Source: Candidatus Fermentibacterales bacterium
Lineage (GTDB): Bacteria; Fermentibacterota; Fermentibacteria; Fermentibacterales; JAFGKQ01
Assembly (NCBI GenBank): GCA_016928495.1
Contig: JAFGKQ010000237.1
Span: 1 to 17,890, forward strand
DNA length: 17,890 nt
Direction of reading: 5' to 3'
Position numbers and translations under genes: made by a program. This document shows positions 6,825 to 14,188 of this stretch, in pieces. The first letter of the stretch is position 1; every line of letters starts with the position of its first letter. The notes beneath the pieces were generated by a model. It was not told the DNA's origin. It made no database searches and saw only the letters and a list, made by a program, of their open reading frames with translations.

Positions 6825-7577
6825 TCAGACACTGAAGAGCCGCCGGATCGAGAAGCCCAGATAGAGGTCGTTGTCCATGGTTCCCCGGAGCTGGTCGGTG
6901 CTGCCGATGCCGTGGCCGTTGCCGACGATGAAGAGGAACTGGTGGCCGGGGGTTGCAAGCCTTATCCCTGCGTCCCAGGCATCCTCCGGAAGAACGGTAC
7001 CTTCGGGCTCCTCGTCGTCCCTGTCGAGGATCGGGAAGTACTCGCCAAGGAGTGACACGGTCGGGCTCGCGGCCATCTCGATGCCGACTCCGATGCCATG
7101 CCGCTCGTCGATGCCGTCATAGAAGTAGCTGAAGACGGGCCGCGCCCTGCCGCCGAGGGTGTAGCCCGAGAGGGTCACTCCCGCGACGAGGCCGCCATGG
7201 CGCCCGTCCTCCTCGCTCCACTCCTCGCTGACGTAGCCGGCGAACACGCGTGAGCGGAGCGAGCCGCTGAGGGCCTCGTTCCAGCCCGCACCCGCGCGGA
7301 GCTGCTTCCCGGCCCTCGTATGCCCCAGCTCGAAGTCGAACTGCGGCGAGTAGAAGTAGCGCATCCCGACTGCGACGTTAGCGCCGGCGTCCATTCCGAA
7401 GAAGGTATCGAAAGGCTCGTCCTCGAAGGCCCTGCCGTAGAACCTGTGGCAGAGCGAGAGCTCGAAGCTCTTCTCGTCCATGCCGAGGTAGGGAACCACC
7501 ATGTTCGGGAAAGCCATCTCGAACGCCACCGCGCCCGTGGAAACCAGCAGGGCCACTATCCAGACGCCAAGCCTCAT
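6825..7577 (-). CDS. DUF5777-like outer-membrane beta-barrel protein
   Basis: 250 residues with a clear signal peptide (RLGVWIVALLVSTGAVA, cleaved near FEMAF). The mature part opens with a segment resembling DUF5777 barrels: KSFELSLCHRFYGRAFED, FDTFFGMDAGANVAVGMRY, then FDFELGHTRAGKQLRAGAG. Amphipathic strands continue to the end, including VSLLGEYFPILDRDDEEP, AWDAGIRLATPGHQFLFIVGN and the closing DLYLGFSIRRLF, whose terminal aromatic fits an outer-membrane signal. Family function is not established to my knowledge; such barrels tend to occur near redox carriers. Here it sits 52 bases after the DOMON lipoprotein, consistent with a shared role at the cell envelope. ATG follows a GGGGAAGGGG stretch. 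Confidence 0.75.
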   Translation of the reverse strand: MRLGVWIVALLVSTGAVAFEMAFPNMVVPYLGMDEKSFELSLCHRFYGRAFEDEPFDTFFGMDAGANVAVGMRYFYSPQFDFELGHTRAGKQLRAGAGWNEALSGSLRSRVFAGYVSEEWSEEDGRHGGLVAGVTLSGYTLGGRARPVFSYFYDGIDERHGIGVGIEMAASPTVSLLGEYFPILDRDDEEPEGTVLPEDAWDAGIRLATPGHQFLFIVGNGHGIGSTDQLRGTMDNDLYLGFSIRRLFSV

Positions 7578-7629
7578 TCCCGTGCCCCTTCCCCGGAGGT
7601 CGGCCCCGCCCCTCGGACGGAGTCGATGA

Positions 7630-8214
7630 TCAGAAGTCTGCCTCGACCATCGTGGCCCATGAGTGGTGACTCGTGAAGTCATCGGCCCCTTCTCTGCCAT
7701 AGGCGAGCAGCACCGTGTGGGTCGCTCCTGCCGACAGAGGCCTGTCGTAGGGGTCACCGCTGTCCATGGGGATCAGGAAGCTGATGCTGGTGATGCCCTC
7801 CCGCTCCGAGCCGTCCGCCCCGAAGAAGTCACTCGTTCCGCCCAGCCCGGTGTCGGGCGAGTGACCGGTCACGGAAGTGCCGAAATCGTCCCTCAGGAAC
7901 AGCTCTCCCTCGGGCGTGACGTAGCCGATCACCAGGTCGGCATCCTTCATCATCGCGGTCGGGTCGAAGCCAACGGCAACCCAACCGGTCGTGGGCGCGC
8001 TGAGACGGACGGACAGAACCGAGTCCCCGACCGCTTCGATCTCCGCCAGGAAACCGTCTTCCTCGAACCGGAGCCCTGCTCCTGCCGCCGGGCCGGGAGC
8101 TGCGTCCTGCCCCTGCTGCCCGGAGGCCTCTTCGCCGGAGCAGGCGAACAGGGCGACCAGGAGAGAGACCGTCAGGGCAAGTCCATAACCAGATCCATGG
8201 ACAGCGCGGATCAT
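7630..8214 (-). CDS. DOMON-domain lipoprotein, probable haem b carrier
   Basis: 194 residues. N-terminal hydrophobic stretch ends in a lipobox-like LFAC (Cys25), followed by a linker rich in Ala, Gly and Pro, so it is likely anchored in the envelope. Residues 45-194 form a DOMON domain: GWVAVGFDPTAMMKDADLVIGYV, RDDFGTSVTGHSPDTGLGG, ITSISFLIPMDSGDPYDRPL, HTVLLAYGREGADDFTSHHSW. In haem-binding DOMON proteins such as the cytochrome domain of cellobiose dehydrogenase, Met and His ligate the haem; M88 or M89 and H183 or H184 are correctly placed. The start has GGAGG at 4-5 bases and overlaps the stop of the preceding gene as ATGA, which suggests translational coupling. Electron transfer to or from the barrel's compartment is an inference. 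Confidence 0.85.
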   Translation of the reverse strand: MIRAVHGSGYGLALTVSLLVALFACSGEEASGQQGQDAAPGPAAGAGLRFEEDGFLAEIEAVGDSVLSVRLSAPTTGWVAVGFDPTAMMKDADLVIGYVTPEGELFLRDDFGTSVTGHSPDTGLGGTSDFFGADGSEREGITSISFLIPMDSGDPYDRPLSAGATHTVLLAYGREGADDFTSHHSWATMVEADF

Positions 8215-8969
8215 CCCGCCTCCAATCCGGCACGGCAACAGGTCAGCATCGACGGACGTCGCGGCGGAACGGGTCCGCCGCCGGGGGCACCGGTCATACC
8301 TAGGAATAACCCGGCGGCGGGCTCCGGGGAAGAGGCTGCAGGAGCCCTGCCCTGTCTCGACAGAACGGACTTGACTCCAGCAAACGTGAGACCCTGAAGC
8401 CCGAGACTGCCCGAGATCATCAGTTGACTCATGGAAGTCAGAACCGATCCGGAGACGGCTCCGGGGTAGCTACCCTTGACGCATCTCCCGGACCCGGTCT
8501 CCCACCTGTAGGAGTAGAAGCTGCCCGAGCCGCCCGCCCACTGGACCTCTACAATCAGGTTGGAGCTGCCGTCGTACCAGAACGGCGTGTCCAGCTCGAT
8601 CGTCGCCCACTGCTCCGCCTGCGCCGCTATGGTGTGCAGCATGGTCGAGTAGACCAGCTGCCGAGTCCCCGGCACGTAGTTGTCCTCGAAACTCTGTCCC
8701 AACTCGTCGCTCGCACAGAGGCCCATGTAGATCCGGAACTGCACGAACTCAGCCGAGGAGGAGCCCACCGAAGTCCTGTGCCAGGACAGGCTCTCGATCT
8801 CCATCGCCCCGGCGAGCTCCTGCTCCAGCGCCATCACCTGATAGCGAATGGCAGAGCCTCAACCCCCGCAGAACGGGTCCGTGCCCGGGGCCTCCCCGGA
8901 GCCTACCACGAGGTCCGCGGCAAGGACCATCCCCGGCAGCAGAGCCGCGATTCCCACCGATCGGAGCAT
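8211..8969 (-). CDS. Secreted beta-sandwich-like protein with in-frame TGA at codon 37 (candidate CxxU selenoprotein or nonsense mutant)
   Basis: The frame from ATG 8969 (GGAG 5 bases upstream) encodes a signal peptide (LRSVGIAALLPGMVLAA, cleaved before or near Asp19), then GSGEAPGTDPFCGG, a TGA at 8859-8861, and continues in frame as GSAIRYQVMALEQELAGAMEIESLSW. After that come strands such as FVQFRIYMGLC, WATIELDTPFWYDGSSNLIVEVQW and YSYRWETGSGRCV, typical of secreted proteins that share a PF..G..xRYQ...ExE opening in FCB-type genomes. The export signal lies before the TGA and the domain after it, so readthrough is needed for an exported full protein. The TGA makes Cys34-Gly-Gly-TGA37, a CxxU pattern. 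The last 60 residues are low-complexity and may be unselected. No identified function. Confidence 0.6.
8830..8861 (-). promoter_or_regulatory. Weak SECIS-like hairpin behind the second in-frame UGA
   Basis: On the coding strand, six bases after the UGA, GCCAUUC (8852-8846) pairs with G-U-GAUGGC (8837-8830), leaving a single bulged U and an 8-base loop that starts with G. A bulged U and a leading G in the loop are features of known bacterial SECIS elements. However the loop starts only 13 bases after the UGA, closer than the consensus I recall, and one pair is a U-G wobble. Confidence 0.25.
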
Positions 8970-8990
8970 CGTGTCTCCATCCGTGTTGCG

Positions 8991-9008
8991 CCGCCCGTCG
9001 AAGGGCGG
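8991..9008 (-). promoter_or_regulatory. GC-rich hairpin in the leader of the TGA-containing secreted-protein gene
   Basis: CCGCCC and GGGCGG are perfect inverted copies around a six-base loop, about 20 bases before the ATG at 8969. No U-tract follows on either strand, so a terminator is unlikely. It may be an operator or leader structure. Confidence 0.3.
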
Positions 9009-9074
9009 TCAATGTGTTTTCCTGGTTCTCTAATAGGAAAAGCTCCTCGTGGTTCCCGCGCGACCCCGAGCGCA

Positions 9075-9109
9075 CCCGGGCTGACGCCCGGGACACGCCG
9101 TCCTATTGT
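9075..9109 (+). promoter_or_regulatory. Promoter with a palindrome over the -35 box, upstream of the beta-helix gene
   Basis: CTGACG (9081-9086) and TATTGT (9104-9109) are separated by 17 bases, each matching four or five of six sigma-70 positions. A perfect 7-bp inverted repeat, CCCGGGC-TGAC-GCCCGGG (9075-9092), is centred on the -35 box. This geometry suits a repressor operator. The predicted start is about 35 bases before the TTG start codon. Confidence 0.45.
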
Positions 9110-9138
9110 CCATTCACCGGGACTGAGCTGTCCTGATG

Positions 9139-9144
9139 AGGAGG
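9139..9144 (+). promoter_or_regulatory. Perfect Shine-Dalgarno that fixes a TTG start
   Basis: AGGAGG is followed after six bases by TTG at 9151. An in-frame ATG at 9136 overlaps this site and has no ribosome site of its own, so the TTG is preferred; the protein differs by only five residues. Confidence 0.65.
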
Positions 9145-9150
9145 TACGTC

Positions 9151-10713
9151 TTGCCCCTTTCGCGCTTCTACCTGCCGAGGCCTTCCGCGGGCCTGCTCCT
9201 GGCACTCTGGATCGCCTCCGGCGTATCCGAGTCCGCGACCTACTACGTCTCACCCGACGGCAACGACGCCTGGAGCGGAACCTCCCCTGACTCGGCTTTC
9301 GCCAGCTTCCAGCACGCCGCGGACATCGTCCTGGCCGACGATTCGGTCATCGGCCTCGATGGCGACTATGCCGGCTTCGATTTGCGGACATCGGGCACGC
9401 AATCGGCCCCGATCGTCTTCCACTGCCCCGGCGGCTCGGTCTGGATAGACGCCGAGAACCCCGTCACCCCGGACGGCATCAACATCGAGGGCGCCGACTG
9501 GGTGACCGTCAGCGGCTTCAACGTCACCGGCATCGATCGCAACGGCATAAGGGCAGCCCTGGGCGGGCACATCACCATAACGGGATGCTACTGCGAACAC
9601 TGCTACGAGAGAGGCATCTTCACGGCTTTCGTCGACCATGCAGTCATCGAGGAGAACGAGTGCTGCTACAGCACGGACGAGCACGGCATCTACCACTCCA
9701 ACAGCGGTGACTACCCCAGCATCAGGTTCAACCGCTGCCACCACAACAACGCCTGCGGAATACACATGAACGGGGACCTGAGCGCGGGCGGCGACGGCAC
9801 CATCTCGTTCGCGACGGTCGAGGGCAACACGGTCTGGGAGAACGGAGCGGGAGGCGGAGGCTCTGGCATCAACTGCGACTGCGTCGTGGAGTCGGACTTC
9901 TTCAACAACCTCCTCTACGGCAACCACGCAAGCGGCATCAGCCTCTACCGGATAGACGGCGCGAGCGGCTCCACCGGCAACAGGGTCTTCAACAACACCG
10001 TGGTCCAGCCTTCCGACGGACGCTGGTGCATCAACATCAACACGGGCTCTACCGACAACCGGCTCCTCAACAACATCCTGCTCAACGCCCATTCCTGGAG
10101 GGGCAGCATCGCCATCGACGCCTCGTCCCACGCGGGCTTCCAGAGCGACTACAACGCAGTGCAGGACAGGCTGAGCGCCGATGGCGGAGACACGGTCATC
10201 CCCCTGGCGGACTGGCAGCAGCTCGGCTGGGATCTCTGCTCCATGCTTGCAGACGACTGGGGAGACATCTTCGTCGACTGGCAGTCCGGGGATTTCCACC
10301 TGGAGCAGAGCAGCCAGGCCGTCGACGGAGGCTCGGCGGAGGCGGCAAGCCTGGTCCTCTACGATCTCGACTGGGTGCCCCGCCCCCAGATGATCACATG
10401 GGACATCGGCTGCTACGAGCTCTGCCCCGAGGGCCTGGAGCCGCCAGGAGCACAGCAGCCCGGCGGTGGTCCCGCATGGCAGGCCAGCCCGGGGTGCGTG
10501 GTGTTCACCGGTCTCGGTCCGGGATGCCGCGTGGACGTGCTAGACCTGACCGGCAGACTCGTGGCGTCGCTCGGGCCCGCACTATCCGGCAGCCTTGCCT
10601 GGAACGGCAGCGGGAAGCCCGTGGGCATCTACCTAGTCAGGGTGTCCTCTCACTCGGGAGAGACCCTCGCGGCGGGCACGGCCCTGATGCTGCGCTCGCG
10701 GGCCGGCAGGTAG
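9151..10713 (+). CDS. Secreted right-handed beta-helix protein with FlgD/T9SS-like C-terminal tail
   Basis: 520 residues. Signal peptide PSAGLLLALWIASGVSESA, then TYYVSPDGNDAWSGTSPDSAFASFQHA, the standard opening of parallel beta-helix proteins (DUF1565/pectate-lyase-like). Many short coils follow with N-rich turns (ENECCYSTDEHGIYHSNSG, FNRCHHNNACGIHMNG, NRVFNNTVVQ, DNRLLNNILLNAH), consistent with a polysaccharide-binding or lyase fold; I see no sure catalytic residues. The last 80 or so residues form a small beta-sandwich tail (CRVDVLDLTGRLVASLG, LAWNGSGKPVGIYLVRVSS) of the FlgD/Por-secretion type, used for export or surface anchoring in FCB bacteria. It is unusually cysteine-rich in the helix. 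Transcribed alone and convergent with the next gene over 14 bases. Confidence 0.85.
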   Translation: MPLSRFYLPRPSAGLLLALWIASGVSESATYYVSPDGNDAWSGTSPDSAFASFQHAADIVLADDSVIGLDGDYAGFDLRTSGTQSAPIVFHCPGGSVWIDAENPVTPDGINIEGADWVTVSGFNVTGIDRNGIRAALGGHITITGCYCEHCYERGIFTAFVDHAVIEENECCYSTDEHGIYHSNSGDYPSIRFNRCHHNNACGIHMNGDLSAGGDGTISFATVEGNTVWENGAGGGGSGINCDCVVESDFFNNLLYGNHASGISLYRIDGASGSTGNRVFNNTVVQPSDGRWCININTGSTDNRLLNNILLNAHSWRGSIAIDASSHAGFQSDYNAVQDRLSADGGDTVIPLADWQQLGWDLCSMLADDWGDIFVDWQSGDFHLEQSSQAVDGGSAEAASLVLYDLDWVPRPQMITWDIGCYELCPEGLEPPGAQQPGGGPAWQASPGCVVFTGLGPGCRVDVLDLTGRLVASLGPALSGSLAWNGSGKPVGIYLVRVSSHSGETLAAGTALMLRSRAGR

Positions 10714-10727
10714 CGGCAGCGGCCCGG

Positions 10728-11654
10728 TCAGTCCTCCAGGCCCAGACGCTCCTTGAGCCATGAGCCGAGTGGCTCGAGCACCTCGATCTCGTCGATGGCC
10801 TCAGGGATGCCGTAGTAGTCCTCGTAGACCGGCACGACGAGCTGGTTCAGGTTCCCGGCGGCACGATCCCGGGGAATCTGCTCGTGGAGGTGAAGGGGGT
10901 AGCTGTACTCCATCGGCAGCTCGCGTATCCCACCTCTCCCTAGCATCTTGACGACCAGAGCGCTGAAGACCGCCTGGTGGAGGAAGATCCTGTGATTAGC
11001 GTCCTCGCAGGCCGCGCTCTGGAAGCTCTCGTCGGACACCAGCGCCATGAAGCGGTCCCTCCACTGCCTGAGGATGCCCGCGGAGGGGTCGACGGAGAGG
11101 ATGTGGGTGTTGTAGTAGGGCCTGAGCAGCTCCCCATCCACGAGCGACTCGACCGCGTATCCCGCCTCATCCAGGCCCACCGCCCGGTAGACCTTCTGCC
11201 AGAAGGCATCAATGGGCTCGTCGGCGGGAGAGCCGACGTTCCTTATGTGAACGGGCCTGAGGGCTGCCCTCAGGGCGCCGCTCAGCAGGAACTGCTCGGG
11301 AGGCGCGAGCACAAGGCTGTGTGAGCTGAGCCACACGAGGGTCGAGACACCCTCCTTCTCGGCCAGGGCCTCGGCCTGGGAGCAGGCCGACACCTTGCTG
11401 CTGAATATGTATTTGCGGAGATTGCGATCGAATCCCTGAGGTATGACCCGAAGCCCGTCCTGGCCCTTCATCCTCGGGGAGGAGATGACGGCCCCCCCCT
11501 GGATCAGCCAGACCGGGCAGCGGGCCAGGTCGCCCCCGAATGTCCGAAGGCTGTCCACCAGGAGGGCTGCCTGCATCTGGCCCTCGACTGAGCTTGCCAG
11601 AACGGCGAAGACCACGCCGCCTCCCACGGAGGAACCACCCTTGGCCCTGCCCAT
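10728..11654 (-). CDS. Unrecognised protein, possibly GT-A-like nucleotide-sugar transferase fold
   Basis: 308 residues, no signal peptide or membrane segment. The first half (GVVFAVLASSVEGQMQAALLVDSLR, CPVWLIQG, TLVWLSSHSLVLAPPEQFLL) alternates strands and helices as in GT-A glycosyltransferase N-termini, with 'LASS...SLR.FGG' reminiscent of family members that retrieve a sugar donor, but no clear DxD motif is seen. The second half has conserved-looking ALRPVHIRNVG, PYYNTHILSVDPSAGILRQW and HRIFLHQAVFSALV, then SYPLHLHEQI. I do not recognise the family with certainty. The ATG has GGGGGT at 5 bases; an in-frame GTG at 11615 with GGAGG four bases upstream is an equally plausible start. Divergent from the paralogue cluster. 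Confidence 0.6.
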   Translation of the reverse strand: MGRAKGGSSVGGGVVFAVLASSVEGQMQAALLVDSLRTFGGDLARCPVWLIQGGAVISSPRMKGQDGLRVIPQGFDRNLRKYIFSSKVSACSQAEALAEKEGVSTLVWLSSHSLVLAPPEQFLLSGALRAALRPVHIRNVGSPADEPIDAFWQKVYRAVGLDEAGYAVESLVDGELLRPYYNTHILSVDPSAGILRQWRDRFMALVSDESFQSAACEDANHRIFLHQAVFSALVVKMLGRGGIRELPMEYSYPLHLHEQIPRDRAAGNLNQLVVPVYEDYYGIPEAIDEIEVLEPLGSWLKERLGLED

Positions 11655-11685
11655 CTCCTACCCCCGGTTCGGGTCAAACGGCAGT

Positions 11686-11694
11686 ACTATACCA
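11686..11694 (-). promoter_or_regulatory. Extended -10 promoter candidate
   Basis: On the minus strand TGGTATAGT matches TGnTATAAT with one hexamer mismatch, about 30 bases before the ATG at 11654. It is nearly the same as the element at 1120-1128 (TGGTATACT). Confidence 0.4.
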
Positions 11695-11815
11695 GGAATG
11701 CGCGGAATAGTGATAGCCAGGGGCTGACGGGCTTCCCCATGGCCCCGCCAATCATCATCTTGCGGGTCGAGAGCCGCGTCTTTCTCGGGCCATGGCCCTG
11801 GAGAGGAAAAGGGAA

Positions 11816-12787
11816 ATGCTGCCACTGCTGCTCCCCGTCCTGATGGACACCGTGATCTGCGAGCCGGACTACAACGTGGTAAGGGTGCACGAGCTCGGCG
11901 TGGTCGTCTTCCGCGAGGGTTGCGACGCGGCAGCCCGGGGAGCCCCGGAGTGGGGAGATGCCAACGTCTATCTTCCGGAGGAGGACAGGGCGCCGATCGT
12001 CTTCTTCCACGGGATCCCGTTCACCGGGGACTTCAGAGTGGAGGCTCCCGGAGGCAGCCTGACGGCCATCTGGCCGGAGCCCTCCCGGACAGTGATCGCC
12101 AGCTCTGCAGACAGCACGAACCCGATGCCGGTCTTCTCCGCGACATGGCAGGGCATCGAGGCCGGCCTGCTCTTCGAGCAGGGCTACGTCCCGGTCACGC
12201 CATGTCCCAACGATCTGCCCTTCGCATGGGCTGTTTCGATCTGGCGACAGGTGCCAGCCCTTCCCCTGCGAGCCTCGGACTCCTCCTGGACCGAGATGTT
12301 CATCTACTACGAAGCCAACGTGGGCCCGTTCTTCAGGGAGCTGGCAGCAGGCGCCGGGGAGAAGGACTTCGACATCCTCGACTACTACAGGGGAGAGGCC
12401 CTGCTCTTCCATCCTCCGGGGCGGGACTGGCCCAAGCCGGCAGACATCCTGGTGTCGCGCGTCTCGGTACTCGACGGGACGATATCCATGAGAGGGACCG
12501 GGCCACAGACCTACGACGAGATGAGCGTGATCGAGGAGCTCCTCAGATGGTCTCTGAGCGAGATCGAGCCCGAGGAGGCGCAGGCCTTCTGGCAGACATG
12601 GGAGGAGTCGGTCTGCGATCCCTGGGCAGAGGACGGCTGGCTGCTCTTCCCTCTCCCGCAGGACATGGTCTGGGGGATGACGACGATCGAGCTGACCACC
12701 GAGCAGGCCGGGAGAGTCGAATACCACAGGCTGGTGCTCGGTCTGGTGTCTCCGGGTCTCGAGCGCTTCCCGGAGGCTCTGCAGTGA
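11816..12787 (+). CDS. 'VHEWG'-family exported protein of unknown function, paralogue A
   Basis: 323 residues, paralogous to the product of 13229-14188. The ATG was chosen because its N-terminus MLPLLLPVLMDTV lines up with MLPFMFPFIADTV of the paralogue, and GAGAGGAAAAGGG lies just upstream; an in-frame ATG at 11792 is less likely. The N-terminus is a short hydrophobic export-like signal without basic residues. Shared blocks: NVVRVHELGVVVFRE, APIVFFHGIPFTGDF, EAPGGSLTAIWP, WRQVPAL, WTEMFIYYEA, GEALLFHP, WQTWEESV, AEDGWLLFPLP and TIELTTEQ...YHRLVLGL. No enzyme motif I know. Its TGA overlaps the GTG start of the cupin by four bases, so the two are probably translationally coupled. Confidence 0.75.
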   Translation: MLPLLLPVLMDTVICEPDYNVVRVHELGVVVFREGCDAAARGAPEWGDANVYLPEEDRAPIVFFHGIPFTGDFRVEAPGGSLTAIWPEPSRTVIASSADSTNPMPVFSATWQGIEAGLLFEQGYVPVTPCPNDLPFAWAVSIWRQVPALPLRASDSSWTEMFIYYEANVGPFFRELAAGAGEKDFDILDYYRGEALLFHPPGRDWPKPADILVSRVSVLDGTISMRGTGPQTYDEMSVIEELLRWSLSEIEPEEAQAFWQTWEESVCDPWAEDGWLLFPLPQDMVWGMTTIELTTEQAGRVEYHRLVLGLVSPGLERFPEALQ

Positions 12788-13146
12788 CGCTGGAGGCGCT
12801 TCGCGGGGAGAACCTCCTTGCCGGGCCTGCGGCGACGGAGACCGAGCTCATGCAGGACCTTCTGCGCCACGACGGCAGCGTCAGGCTGGAGCGCATAGTC
12901 TCACCGCCAGGCTTCTCAAGTCCCCGGGGGTTGTGGTACGATCAGGCATGGGACGAGTGGGTGCTGGTCCTGAGAGGAAGCGCCAGGCTCGGGCTGGATG
13001 GAGCAGAGCCCGTCGCCCTGGCGCAAGGGGACCATGTCCTCATCCCCGCGGGCACTAAGCACCGCGTGGAGTGGACCGATCCCGGAGCCGACACGGTCTG
13101 GCTGGCGCTGCACCTTCTGCAAGCGCATCCGGGGCCCGGACCATGA
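12784..13146 (+). CDS. Small single-domain cupin
   Basis: 120 residues, one conserved barrel. The core reads RGLWYDQAWDEWVLVLRGSARLGL, ALAQGDHVLIPAGTKHRVEW and VWLALHLL, matching the short cupins with WYDQ-DEWV and IPAxTxHRVE motifs. E58 with H93 and D53 are possible metal ligands, but the first motif lacks the usual HxH pair, so metal binding or catalysis is unsure. The GTG start overlaps the TGA of paralogue A (GTGA) and has GGAGG seven bases upstream, both strong evidence. No signal peptide, so it acts in the cytoplasm, unlike its neighbours. Its place between two paralogues suggests a role linked to them, but the substrate is unknown. Confidence 0.9.
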   Translation: MTLEALRGENLLAGPAATETELMQDLLRHDGSVRLERIVSPPGFSSPRGLWYDQAWDEWVLVLRGSARLGLDGAEPVALAQGDHVLIPAGTKHRVEWTDPGADTVWLALHLLQAHPGPGP

Positions 13147-13228
13147 GCTGGCCTCGCCGGCAGCCTCAGGTCGATGACAGGACCGGCACCGCAAGGACCG
13201 TAGCGCTCATACCGGGGAGGAGGCACGG

Positions 13229-14188
13229 ATGCTGCCCTTCATGTTCCCTTTCATTGCCGACACGGTAGCAGTCCCCTACGACGACAACGCTATCAAGGTC
13301 CACGAGTGGGGCGTCGTGGAGTTCCAGGAGGCCGGGCTCACCGCCATTGGCGCCCACTGGGGAGAGCTGGGGCCCGACGGCATCCTCTACGACTACTTCC
13401 CCGACGAGGTCGAGGCCCCCGTTGTCTGGTTCTATGGTCCCGACTTCACGGGGAGCCTCAGCATCGAGGTCTCGGGCGGCAGGATCACGGAAGCATACCC
13501 CGCTCCGGATGTCGAAGACCTTGTCGAGATGCCCCCGCCCTTCGGCTCCTCGCTTCCACCCGTTTCACACAGGATGGAGTGGACCGGTCTCAGCTTCGGA
13601 AGCGGCACGGCTGCCGTGGAGCAGGAAGAGCTAACGAGGCGGGCCGGCTTCGGTGAGACCTGCTGGGGCTGGGCGGCCGGCTACTGGAGGGATGTCCCGG
13701 CGCTTTCCGTTCAGAGGCAATCCGACGGGTGGACGGACGGCTTCATCTACTACGAGTGCACGGCCTCTCAGGCTCTGTCAGACCTCGACTGGACGCTCGA
13801 CAGCCTTCGACCGGCCTACGGGCAGGCGCTGCTGTTCGGCCCGGGCGAGGGGGACAGCCTCAGGGCAGCCCTGGTCGGCGTTGGCGGCTCTCTCGAGCTG
13901 ATCCGGGGCGATCTGCAGGATGGCCCGATCAGGTCCGTCATCTGCGGCTGGGGAGGCAACCTGCTCGACTCCCGGGAGGTCTCCGCCATCTGGAACACCT
14001 GGAAGCCCAGGATAAGGGCAAGGATAGCCGAGGACGGGCAACCCATCCTGCTGTTCGCCCTGCCCCCGGACCTCGCCGCCCTGATCAGCACGATAGAGCT
14101 TACCGTCGATCAGGGCTACGAGGTAAGCGTCCAGAGGCTGTTCCTGGGTCTGATGCCGGTTGCCGGAATGGCCTGGCCGTGTGACTGA
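13229..14188 (+). CDS. 'VHEWG'-family exported protein of unknown function, paralogue B
   Basis: 319 residues; GGGGAGGAGG lies 5 bases before the ATG. Same architecture as paralogue A: short hydrophobic start MLPFMFPFIADTV, then NAIKVHEWGVVEFQE, APVVWFYGPDFTGSL, EVSGGRITEAYP, MEWTGLSFG, YWRDVPAL, WTDGFIYYEC, GQALLFGP, WNTWKPRI, AEDGQPILLFALP and STIELTVDQ...VQRLFLGL. Identity is clearly that of an old duplication, not recent. The VHEWG/VHELG block near residue 25 is the best conserved. It follows the cupin after 82 bases. No catalytic triad or cofactor site recognised. Confidence 0.75.
   Translation: MLPFMFPFIADTVAVPYDDNAIKVHEWGVVEFQEAGLTAIGAHWGELGPDGILYDYFPDEVEAPVVWFYGPDFTGSLSIEVSGGRITEAYPAPDVEDLVEMPPPFGSSLPPVSHRMEWTGLSFGSGTAAVEQEELTRRAGFGETCWGWAAGYWRDVPALSVQRQSDGWTDGFIYYECTASQALSDLDWTLDSLRPAYGQALLFGPGEGDSLRAALVGVGGSLELIRGDLQDGPIRSVICGWGGNLLDSREVSAIWNTWKPRIRARIAEDGQPILLFALPPDLAALISTIELTVDQGYEVSVQRLFLGLMPVAGMAWPCD

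Noticed and set aside
13143-13268. Small frame beginning at ATGAGC after the cupin
   Set aside because: It overlaps the strong start of paralogue B in another frame and its product has no recognisable features.
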